Below, piece by piece: positions 1 to 4,898 of a stretch of DNA of 10,652 nucleotides (position 1 is the first letter of the stretch; each line of letters begins with the position of its first letter). A program made the translations under genes and the position numbers. The notes beneath the pieces are model-generated. The model saw only the letters and a program-made list of their open reading frames with translations, did not search any database and was not told where the DNA came from. Origin of the DNA: an uncultured Microcaldota archaeon (GTDB lineage Archaea; Micrarchaeota; Micrarchaeia; Anstonellales; Anstonellaceae); NCBI GenBank assembly GCA_903923795.1, contig CAIXYX010000064.1, forward strand, positions 1-10,652, given 5' to 3'.

Positions 1-18
1 GCTATCGAGAATGCGCAC
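1..18 (-). CDS. vapC: VapC toxin, PIN domain, first six codons only
   Basis: On the minus strand a GTG at 18-16 opens a frame reading V/M-R-I-L-D-S and runs off the window edge. An N-terminal hydrophobic strand ending in Asp followed by Ser is how PIN-domain ribonucleases (VapC) begin, and that Asp is the first metal-binding acidic residue. The frame overlaps the last codons of vapB in another register, the usual coupled antitoxin-toxin arrangement. A purine-rich GGGGTG (28-23) lies 4 nt before the GTG and could serve as its ribosome-binding site. Only 18 bases are visible, so the assignment rests mainly on position directly behind a VapB antitoxin. The next few hundred bases beyond the edge would settle it. 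Confidence 0.55.
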
Positions 19-250
19 GTGACACCCCGTATGCTATCAGGTCGTGATCGATTGGCTCAGCGCGGGGTTTGAGGCCCTTATGGCGGGAACTGATGCGCTC
101 AGCCAATTCCTTGAAGCTTATTCCGTCCTTGGCTTCCCATTTCGGCAGAAGCCCGCGGATGACCTCGCTGTAGCTGGCATTCTTGCGCTGTTTTTTCAGG
201 CGTGTCAGGCTCGCATACACGTCGTCGGCTAAATTCACGGGCTGGCTCAT
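2..250 (-). CDS. vapB: VapB-type antitoxin, DUF217 family
   Basis: This is an 82-residue protein with the DUF217/VapB_antitox pattern. It opens with a short strand (SQPVNLADDVYASLTRLKK, residues 2-20), and then a Ser-Tyr-Ser-Glu-Val-Ile-Arg segment (26-32) of the kind that forms the DNA-binding helix pair in small antitoxins. An acidic/basic C-terminal half follows, expected to wrap the toxin. The family neutralises PIN-domain RNases and represses its own promoter. The length is normal. The start at 250 is supported by a TATA-like box centred about 26 nt upstream, which implies a leaderless or nearly leaderless mRNA, and no SD is seen. The last codons overlap the start of vapC. Likely regulation is autorepression through the TGTATATA repeats just upstream of the start codon. 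Confidence 0.85.
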   Translation of the reverse strand: MSQPVNLADDVYASLTRLKKQRKNASYSEVIRGLLPKWEAKDGISFKELAERISSRHKGLKPRAEPIDHDLIAYGVSRAHSR

Positions 251-252
251 AG

Positions 253-281
253 TGTATATAGCGATGTATATATTTATAATG
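253..281 (-). promoter_or_regulatory. vapBC promoter with direct-repeat operator candidate
   Basis: On the minus strand an AT-only stretch (ATTATAAATA, 280-271) sits where an archaeal TATA box should be for a transcript starting at or next to the vapB ATG (250). Between this box and the ATG, TGTATATA occurs twice on the plus strand (253-260 and 265-272), with a 12-bp period and four intervening bases. Antitoxins of this type bind repeats overlapping their own promoter, so the repeats are a plausible VapB or VapBC operator. The repeats are seen directly; the operator role is inferred. Confidence 0.55.
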
Positions 282-317
282 TTATTTGACGGCCATGGGC
301 AGAGCTACGGATTTGGC

Positions 318-328
318 AAAAATCAAAA
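318..328 (-). terminator. T-tract terminator candidate after the 341-1078 gene
   Basis: On the minus strand the sequence TTTTGATTTTT begins about 12 nt after the stop codon of the upstream membrane-protein gene and ends before the vapB promoter. Archaeal RNA polymerase terminates at short U-runs, so this is a reasonable but weak terminator. There is no clear hairpin. Confidence 0.35.
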
Positions 329-340
329 CAGCCATCTCAT

Positions 341-1078
341 CTAATTCGACTTCTCGATAATCGTGTATTTGCTCATGTAAATCTGTCCCAGCATCACCAC
401 CATGAAAGGCATGAGGATGAGGGAGGAGAAGAGCACCATGAGGGTCGGGGCATAGGGGCGCACGATGGCCAAGAGCACGAATTCGACGATGGAAAGGGAG
501 ATGAGGCCAGCGAGGAGCCACAACATGATGAGGGGCAATTTGCGCAAAATGGTCGAGATGGAGCGCTCGAGCGCCCGGCCCGGCCTCACCTCGTCGATGA
601 CCATGGCAGTGGGCATGAGGAGGATGACCATTCCGATGATGCCGTTGAGCAATGGGGCGAGGAAAGCCTGCGCGCCCAACTGGTAGGTGTAGAGCTGGAT
701 GATGAGGAGAAGGATTTCGGCCACAAGATAGACCCAGAAGACTGAGAGGGTGGTGGTGCCGAGCGACTGCACTATCTCATTTTTGACATTTGTCAGGGTG
801 CGGCTTGAGCGGATGACGATGTTGATGTTGACGAGGGCGAATGACATGAGGAAGATAGAGATGAGCACGGTGATTATCATGAGCGCCGTATTGGCCTGCG
901 AGAGGTCGGGGATGGAATTTGTTCTTAGGTAAGTGGCACCCAATGCCGCGAAAGATGGCGTGCCGACCAGTGCGGGGATGACGAGAGCAAAGAGGCCCGG
1001 AATCGCCATGAGCATGATGAGCCAGAAGTGCTTGGTGTATGTTTCCCAGGTGTGCGTGAAGATGGGTTTGATTGACAT
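341..1078 (-). CDS. Six-helix integral membrane protein of unknown function
   Basis: A 245-residue protein starting MSIKPIF. Hydrophobic segments lie at about 18-38, 63-88, 112-132, 138-160, 181-205 and 209-232. The N-terminal amphipathic stretch (HTWETYTKHFWLI) leads into the first helix. Between helices 4 and 5 there is a polar turn, VIDEVRPGRALERS (160-173). This pattern of an acidic/Pro turn, then a basic helix, then a hydrophobic helix is seen in broad membrane families such as the GPDPase-associated membrane domain and related archaeal proteins, but I cannot assign a specific family. The start at 1078 is preferred over an upstream in-frame ATG at 1144 because a TATA-like box lies at 1107-1099, which would be inside the longer gene. 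The gene has its own promoter and is isolated from glnA by a terminator. No catalytic motif is visible. Confidence 0.7.
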   Translation of the reverse strand: MSIKPIFTHTWETYTKHFWLIMLMAIPGLFALVIPALVGTPSFAALGATYLRTNSIPDLSQANTALMIITVLISIFLMSFALVNINIVIRSSRTLTNVKNEIVQSLGTTTLSVFWVYLVAEILLLIIQLYTYQLGAQAFLAPLLNGIIGMVILLMPTAMVIDEVRPGRALERSISTILRKLPLIMLWLLAGLISLSIVEFVLLAIVRPYAPTLMVLFSSLILMPFMVVMLGQIYMSKYTIIEKSN

Positions 1079-1098
1079 AGGGCGTAGAAGGCCGTCAC

Positions 1099-1107
1099 TA
1101 AATAAAA
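1099..1107 (-). promoter_or_regulatory. TATA box of the 341-1078 membrane-protein gene
   Basis: The minus strand reads TTTTATTTA, ending 20 nt before the ATG at 1078. Its centre is about 24-26 nt upstream of the start, the spacing expected when transcription begins at the start codon (leaderless mRNA). No Shine-Dalgarno sequence is present in the 20 nt between, which agrees with leaderless initiation. Confidence 0.5.
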
Positions 1108-1136
1108 GGATATCGAAAAGAGAGCGGGAAAATGGG

Positions 1137-1174
1137 AAAAACAAAAAAAAATGAAACGGGCGGCTCGGGCCGCC
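1137..1174 (-). terminator. Hairpin plus T-tract terminator of glnA
   Basis: About 40 nt after the glnA stop codon the minus strand carries a perfect 6-bp stem, GGCGGC/GCCGCC with a 4-nt loop (1174-1159). It is followed after 7 nt by nine T residues (1151-1143), one G, and five more T (1141-1137). This is the best terminator in the window and cleanly separates glnA from the next minus-strand gene, whose TATA box begins 30 nt further on. Confidence 0.75.
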
Positions 1175-1212
1175 AAGTTCCGAGGTTCGAACGTTTTTCG
1201 AGTTTTATTTTC

Positions 1213-2571
1213 TCAAATCACGCCGAAATACCGGTTCTTCTCCCAGTCCGACACAGACGTGCGGTACGCGTTCCAGTCGCGCGTCTGCCATTCGGTCAGT
1301 TGGGGATAGATGTGCGGGCCGAGGGCTTTCTTCACCACGTCGTCGGATGCCAGCGCGTCCATGGCCTCTTTGAGAGAGCCGGGCAGGGTCGAGATGTTTC
1401 GCTCTTTGAGCTGCGCCGGTGTCAGATGATAGAGGTTGTCCTCCTGCGCTGCGGGGAGGCTCGTCTTCTTTGCAATGCCATCCATACCAGCGGCGAGCAT
1501 TGCTGCAAAGGCGAGGTAGGGGTTGCAGGAAGGGTCGGGGAAGCGCACTTCGCAGCGCGTGGCTTTGGGCTCGCCCGCTCTTATGCGCGGGATGCGAACA
1601 AGCGCCGAGCGGTTCGAGCGGCCCCATGCGACATAGACAGGGGCTTCGTAGCCGGGCACGAGGCGCTTGTATGAATTGACGATTGGATTGGTGACGGCCG
1701 CAAGAGCTTGGGCATGAGACAAAATGCCGGCGATGTAGTAATAGGCTTCTTGCGAAAGACCCATCTTGTCGTTTTCGTCGGCGAAGATGTTCTGCCCGCC
1801 TTTCCACAAAGACTGGTGCACGTGCATGCCCGAGCCGTTTATGCCCGCTATTGGTTTTGGCATGAAAGAGGCGTGCAGGCTCATGGACTGCGCGATGGTG
1901 CGCACCACGTTTTTGTAGGTCATTATCCAGTCGGCAGAGGTGAGGGCGGCGGCGTATTTGAAGTCTATCTCCTGCTGACCGGGCGCGACTTCGTGGTGCG
2001 CCATCTCGACTGTAAGGCCCATGGCCTCGAGGGCGGGCACGATTTGCCGGCGCAATTCTATGGCTGCGTCGCGAGTGGGAGTCTCGAAATAGCCGGCGTT
2101 GTCGTGAACAGATGCCGTCTCGGGCGTTAGAGGGTCGCCGTTCTGGGATTTGAAAATGAAGAATTCCAATTCAGGGCCAGTGAAGAGAGAATAGCCTTTT
2201 TCAGATGCCTTGGCCAATTGCTGCTTGAGCACATTCCTCGGGTCGCCGTCGAACGGCTGGTTGTTGGCGGTATATACGTCGCAGATGAGGCGCGCGGTGC
2301 GGGCATACCCTTCAGTCCACGGCACGACAGAGTACGTGGCGGGGTCGGGCACGAGGAACATGTCGGATTCGGAGATGCCGACGAAGCCCTCAATGGAGGA
2401 GCCGTCGAACCACATGCCGTGCTCGAGCGCCTCCCCGAGGCGCGCCACGGGTATCTCGGTCATCTTGGACGTGCCGGGCACGTCGATGAATTCAAGGTCA
2501 ATGAACTGGACCTCGTTGGCGGCCGCGTCATCGATAATGCGCTTCTTCTCATTTTCCTGTGTGTACCCCAT
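1213..2571 (-). CDS. glnA: Glutamine synthetase, type I (GSI-alpha like)
   Basis: This enzyme makes glutamine from glutamate, ammonia and ATP in the cytoplasm. The 452-residue protein is normal length for the short GSI-alpha class. Family motifs appear in order: WFDGSSIEGF (54-63), GPELEFF (132-138), HHEVAPGQQEIDF (192-204, metal ligands E194 and E201), NGSGMHVHQSLW (245-256), NSYKRLVPGYEAPV (299-312), RIPRI (326-330) and CEVRFPDPSCNPYLAF (340-355). The ~25-residue insertion and exact adenylylation motif of GSI-beta are not evident. One oddity is Gly65 at the position of the conserved Arg after EGFV that in Bacillus subtilis GS (Arg62) mediates glutamine feedback. The start is fixed by a strong SD, GAGGTGA, six nt or so before the ATG. 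Upstream is a 66-nt gap to the cysteine-rich gene; downstream is a strong terminator. A nearby divergent Lrp/AsnC gene is a candidate regulator. Confidence 0.97.
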   Translation of the reverse strand: MGYTQENEKKRIIDDAAANEVQFIDLEFIDVPGTSKMTEIPVARLGEALEHGMWFDGSSIEGFVGISESDMFLVPDPATYSVVPWTEGYARTARLICDVYTANNQPFDGDPRNVLKQQLAKASEKGYSLFTGPELEFFIFKSQNGDPLTPETASVHDNAGYFETPTRDAAIELRRQIVPALEAMGLTVEMAHHEVAPGQQEIDFKYAAALTSADWIMTYKNVVRTIAQSMSLHASFMPKPIAGINGSGMHVHQSLWKGGQNIFADENDKMGLSQEAYYYIAGILSHAQALAAVTNPIVNSYKRLVPGYEAPVYVAWGRSNRSALVRIPRIRAGEPKATRCEVRFPDPSCNPYLAFAAMLAAGMDGIAKKTSLPAAQEDNLYHLTPAQLKERNISTLPGSLKEAMDALASDDVVKKALGPHIYPQLTEWQTRDWNAYRTSVSDWEKNRYFGVI

Positions 2572-2575
2572 GATT

Positions 2576-2619
2576 TCACCTCACATATGAATCGGGAGAT
2601 ATGATTGTGCGCGGATAAA
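2576..2619 (-). promoter_or_regulatory. glnA leader: possible TATA box and strong SD
   Basis: In the 66-nt gap before glnA the minus strand carries GTTTATC (about 2619-2613), a weak TATA-like element about 45 nt upstream of the ATG. A strong ribosome-binding site GAGGTGA follows just before the start. If the box is used, the leader would be about 20 nt. glnA could also be read through from the 2638-3120 gene, since no terminator is visible between them. Confidence 0.35.
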
Positions 2620-2637
2620 CGGGATTCGTGCAATATG

Positions 2638-3120
2638 TCATGCTTCGGCGAGATGCGGCAAATCGTCCCTGATGTCTGCGAAGTCGGACTGTTTGCCGGA
2701 ATCTGGTTTGCCGGCATCCGATGAGCCTGTGATGAGCTTTGTGGTTACGTGCATTATGTAGAACGAGGGATTAAGAAACGAATCATAGGTGAGGATGCGC
2801 TCGATTTTGTCGCGCTCGGTTTGCGGCAATTCGGCGAGGGCGAGGAGATCGCGAGTCTCAATCGCGCCCCCGAAAGACCGCATCACCTGCTTGCACAGCA
2901 CCATGTCGGAGCCTACGGCGGCGTCTATCTTGAATCTGCATTCCTCCTCGCGCGTGCAGCGCACCAGAGGAGAGTTCTGGTCGATGAGGCCGAAGAGCTT
3001 GGCTTTGTCAGACGTCAGGCAGTCGCACACGCAGAAATGGCCGTTTCTGCGAAGTTTGACCTCGGATGACGCGGCGGACTGCGCAGTCTGCGCGGTTTTT
3101 GCGGGCATTTCGAATGCCAT
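2638..3120 (-). CDS. Cysteine-rich protein of unknown function upstream of glnA
   Basis: I do not recognise this 160-residue protein. After a Gln/Ala/Ser-rich N-terminus (1-20) comes a cluster of cysteines: CVCDC (C30, C32, C34), then C55 and C61 in RCTREEECRFK, and C76. Six cysteines within 47 residues in a cytoplasmic-looking protein (no signal peptide or membrane helix) suggest a metal site, for example zinc or iron-sulfur. The middle (77-130) is predicted mostly helical, and the last 30 residues are polar and probably flexible. The start is supported by GGGAGGT about 8 nt before the ATG and by a TATA-like box at 3182-3173. It lies 66 nt upstream of glnA on the same strand and is divergent from an Lrp/AsnC gene, so a link to nitrogen or amino-acid control is possible. 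That is inference from position only. Confidence 0.75.
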   Translation of the reverse strand: MAFEMPAKTAQTAQSAASSEVKLRRNGHFCVCDCLTSDKAKLFGLIDQNSPLVRCTREEECRFKIDAAVGSDMVLCKQVMRSFGGAIETRDLLALAELPQTERDKIERILTYDSFLNPSFYIMHVTTKLITGSSDAGKPDSGKQSDFADIRDDLPHLAEA

Positions 3121-3124
3121 ATCA

Positions 3125-3182
3125 ACCTACCTCCCAAAGATGTTTGCCTGCTCTTTTGCTTGCGGGCAGGTTGGATATATAG
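3125..3182 (-). promoter_or_regulatory. Promoter and ribosome-binding site of the 2638-3120 gene
   Basis: The minus strand has CTATATATCC at 3182-3173, a good archaeal TATA-like box. Transcription would start near 3152, giving a leader of about 30 nt that contains GGGAGGT shortly before the ATG at 3120. This leadered, SD-bearing design contrasts with the leaderless promoters elsewhere in the window. Confidence 0.5.
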
Positions 3183-3185
3183 GTT

Positions 3186-3272
3186 TTTGAATGTTTTGCG
3201 CTCAAATGTCCAATTGTATATGAAATGTATGCATCTGTGTCTAATGAAGAGGCACAAAAACGCTTATGGAGG
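3186..3272 (+). promoter_or_regulatory. Promoter and ribosome-binding site of the Lrp/AsnC gene
   Basis: TTGTATAT (3214-3221) is a TATA-like box; transcription would start near 3243-3247. GGAGG (3268-3272) lies 6 nt before the ATG at 3279 and decides that start. An earlier in-frame ATG at 3225 would precede the predicted transcription start. Within the divergent region TTTGA (3186-3190) and TCAAA (3202-3206) form a short spaced inverted repeat between the two opposing promoters. It could be a regulator site, but the arms are only 5 bp. Confidence 0.5.
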
Positions 3273-3278
3273 CTTGCA

Positions 3279-3725
3279 ATGTTGGATGACACTGACCAGC
3301 GCATATTGGCGGACTTGAGGGCGAATGCCCGCGACTCGTTTAGACAGATTGCACGGCGGCTCGATTTGCATCCATCCACTGTCATCAAGAGAGTGGAAGC
3401 CATGAAGAAGTCGGGCGTCATCACGGGTTTTGGCGCGAATGTCGATTATCTGAAGATGGGCTACGAGTTCATGGCGCTCATGAACATACGCTGCACGCTT
3501 GGGCACGTGCCCGAAGTCGGGGCGAAACTGCGCGGGCATGCAGGAGTGGTGGCGCTGTGGGACATCACAGGCGACGGGGACATCATGGCTCTTGTGGCCT
3601 GCCATAACCGCGCCGAATTCAACAAGGTGATAAAACATCTGGGCAGCCTGCCGTATGTCGAGAGGACGAACACGCACACGGTGTTGGATGTTTTGAAAAA
3701 TGAGTGGGAGTTCAAACCTCAATGA
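3279..3725 (+). CDS. Lrp/AsnC family transcriptional regulator
   Basis: A 148-residue protein of standard Lrp/AsnC length. Residues 1-50 are the winged helix-turn-helix: LDDTDQRILADLRANAR, then IARRLDLHPSTVIKRVEAM as the helix-turn-helix, and GVITGF leading into the hinge. Residues about 60-138 form the RAM ligand-binding domain, with the typical VALWDITGDGDIMALVAC segment (91-108) where the Gly-Asp turn contacts effector amino acids and dimers assemble into octamers. These proteins sense amino acids and control their metabolism. The start at 3279 is chosen for its GGAGG site 6 nt upstream. It is divergent from the cysteine-rich gene and glnA, which makes them and its own promoter the likely targets. 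Its final eight residues and stop codon are duplicated downstream (3904-3932). Confidence 0.92.
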   Translation: MLDDTDQRILADLRANARDSFRQIARRLDLHPSTVIKRVEAMKKSGVITGFGANVDYLKMGYEFMALMNIRCTLGHVPEVGAKLRGHAGVVALWDITGDGDIMALVACHNRAEFNKVIKHLGSLPYVERTNTHTVLDVLKNEWEFKPQ

Positions 3726-3727
3726 TA
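3699..3727 (+). repeat. 29-bp direct repeat, copy 1 (3' end of the Lrp gene)
   Basis: This stretch encodes the last residues NEWEFKPQ and the TGA of the Lrp/AsnC gene. It recurs at 3904-3932 with one mismatch (G3710 becomes A3915, turning GGGAGTTC into GGGAATTC). Similarity stops sharply at both ends. The pair flanks the hairpin cassette. Confidence 0.9.
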
Positions 3728-3903
3728 GGGGGAGGGGATCAGGAAGACAAGCAACGGCTCTGGGGAGCAAGCAACGGCTCTTTGGAGCCGTTGGTGCACC
3801 AACTGCGCAAAAGCGCAGTTGCTTGCCGTTGGTGCACCGACGGCTAGCAGGGCCGTCGGTTGACCTCAAACTGAGGGGAGGGCACTCCCTCCCCGCGGTT
3901 CGG
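3728..3903. repeat. Hairpin cassette: five consecutive inverted repeats
   Basis: This gene-free 176-bp stretch lies between two copies of the lrp 3' end. In order it holds a 14-bp direct repeat CAAGCAACGGCTCT (3748-3761, 3768-3781; period 20), then five hairpins: CAACGGCTC/GAGCCGTTG with a 4-nt loop (3772-3793); CAACTGCGC/GCGCAGTTG with an AAAA loop (3800-3821); ACCGACGGC/GCCGTCGGT with a 7-nt loop (3836-3860); CCTCA/TGAGG with a 3-nt loop (3864-3876); and GGGGAGGG/CCCTCCCC with a 4-nt loop (3875-3894), which overlaps the previous one. A 14-bp word GCCGTTGGTGCACC recurs at 3787-3800 and 3825-3838, so GGTGCACC punctuates the hairpins. There is no credible protein. It could be a REP/MITE-like mobile element, a structured RNA in the lrp 3' UTR, or a recombination substrate. 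Confidence 0.85.
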
Positions 3904-3932
3904 AATGAGTGGGAATTCAAACCTCAATGATA
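3904..3932 (+). repeat. 29-bp direct repeat, copy 2 (orphan duplicate of lrp 3' end)
   Basis: Matches 3699-3727 at 28 of 29 positions and still spells NEWEFKPQ plus stop, but with no gene attached. It lies 205 bp downstream, and 205 is not a multiple of three, so it is not an in-frame extension. It looks like a long target-site duplication, an att-like core created by insertion at a gene's 3' end, or a remnant of a local duplication. Confidence 0.9.
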
Positions 3933-4054
3933 ACCTACTTGAGCCGAGATAACGCCAAAGACGCACAGTTTTAAACTCCGGCGCCATAAGCAGAATACGT
4001 TTTTTCAAGTCGATAGGCGAAGCATTCAACCCGGGCACGAGTGGTGGTTTTGAC
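3933..4054 (+). promoter_or_regulatory. Intergenic: T-tract terminator and promoter candidates before the 4055 gene
   Basis: After the second repeat copy the sequence contains TTTTAAA (3969-3975), the best TATA-like element for the gene at 4055 (implied leader about 55 nt). A T6 run (4000-4005) could instead end transcripts coming from the Lrp gene and the hairpin cassette. GGTGGT (4043-4048) is a modest ribosome-binding site 6 nt before the ATG at 4055. No further gene or structured element is apparent here. Confidence 0.35.
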
Positions 4055-4843
4055 ATGTTCAAGCGTTCCGAGGACAAGGCACTGGCCTTCACATTCATGT
4101 TCGCCATCGCAGGCGTTGCCGCGCAGATGGTGAACATCTCAAAGATTTGGGGCAGCCCGGGGCAGACATTCACGCTTTTCGATTTCTTCTCCGCTTTGCC
4201 GACGGCATTCTTGGGCCTTGGCAACGGACTCATGGCCGTGCTCATCGCCAAATTGGCGGGAGTGGTGGTGCTGGGCCAACCGCTCGAGATTGCGTCGCTC
4301 GTTCGCTTGGCATTGCCGGTGGCGGCTGGCGCGGCATTCTTCTATGCATATAAGCAGAGGGAGGAGAGCGAGAATGCGAAAAAGAGCGAGACGAATGCGA
4401 CAGTTTCGAAAAAGACCTCGAAAGGCGAATGGCTGAATCGATTCGTGCAATTCGCCATTCCGCTCGCCGCCATTGCCGCATTCGCGCTCCACCCGGCCAT
4501 TTTCGGAACCATTGCCATGGCATATGCGCTGTGGTGGACCATTCCGATAGCCGCTTCTATTTTGCCGAAAAATCTTTTCCTCCGCTCGCTTGGTGCAACA
4601 TTCAACCAGCATGCGGTGGGCAGCGTGCTCTATCTGTATTTCGTGCCGGGGATGGGAAATCCAGCCATATGGCTCGCACTGATACCGGTGGTGGCCATTG
4701 AGAGGCTTGTGTTCGCGTCGGGCATAAGCGTCAGTTATGTTTGTGTGAACAAGGCGATGGCTTGGCTCGAGGCGTGGACAGAGGCTCCCAGCGGCCATGC
4801 GCAGGCGGCGCCGGCCATTGCCAAAAAGAAGGGAGAGAAGTAA
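4055..4843 (+). CDS. Polytopic membrane protein, possibly ECF S-component-like
   Basis: A 262-residue protein with hydrophobic segments at about 8-28, 41-72 (one long or two short), 83-99, 128-146, 148-170, 186-198 and 203-233. A charged Lys/Glu/Ser loop (100-126) sits in the middle and splits it into two halves. Residues 180-197 carry a conserved-looking GATFNQHAVGS motif followed by an aromatic-rich stretch, then Pro and a WLALIPVVAIERLVF helix. Small six-helix proteins with such a short polar motif near the membrane resemble substrate-binding S components of ECF vitamin transporters. That is only a resemblance; no ATPase or T component is in the window. The C-terminal tail is Ala/Lys-rich. 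It lies 55 nt upstream of the glycogen synthase on the same strand, but that gene has its own promoter. Confidence 0.7.
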   Translation: MFKRSEDKALAFTFMFAIAGVAAQMVNISKIWGSPGQTFTLFDFFSALPTAFLGLGNGLMAVLIAKLAGVVVLGQPLEIASLVRLALPVAAGAAFFYAYKQREESENAKKSETNATVSKKTSKGEWLNRFVQFAIPLAAIAAFALHPAIFGTIAMAYALWWTIPIAASILPKNLFLRSLGATFNQHAVGSVLYLYFVPGMGNPAIWLALIPVVAIERLVFASGISVSYVCVNKAMAWLEAWTEAPSGHAQAAPAIAKKKGEK

Positions 4844-4868
4844 ACGAAAAACGCCATTCGCCCTCTTG

Positions 4869-4876
4869 TTTTTTAA
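4869..4876 (+). promoter_or_regulatory. TATA box of the glycogen synthase gene
   Basis: TTTTTTAA (4869-4876) is centred 26 nt before the ATG at 4899, so transcription should begin at the start codon itself; no SD is visible in between. The box argues for the 4899 start and against the open frame's earlier ATG at 4797, which lies inside the preceding gene and encodes an arginine-rich, unrelated stretch. The T6 run may also terminate transcripts of the 4055-4843 gene. Confidence 0.5.
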
Positions 4877-4898
4877 CCTCACGGTCGTGCTCTCGTCT

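Noticed and set aside
1205..1807. Long open frames inside glnA on both strands
   Set aside because: They shadow a clear glnA coding frame and have low-complexity Arg/His/Pro-rich translations without recognisable motifs.
2384..2410. Idea that the glnA product might be a GlnA-like homologue without GS activity
   Set aside because: All catalytic and metal-binding motifs are intact; only the feedback arginine is missing.
3225..3278. Earlier ATG for the Lrp/AsnC gene
   Set aside because: The family begins with LDDTDQRIL, the SD sits before 3279, and the likely transcription start lies downstream of 3225.
3748..3838. Repeated words that could suggest a CRISPR array
   Set aside because: Only two copies of each 14-bp word, overlapping hairpins instead of unique spacers, no regular spacing and no cas genes.
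3700..3930. 76-codon open frame through the hairpin cassette, ending in NEWEFKPQ
   Set aside because: It has no ribosome-binding site, its body is made of inverted repeats, and the C-terminal match to the Lrp protein is only the duplicated 29 bp.
4797..4898. Extended N-terminus of the glycogen synthase
   Set aside because: It overlaps the preceding gene, encodes an Arg-rich stretch foreign to GT3, and the TATA box at 4869-4876 points to a start at 4899.
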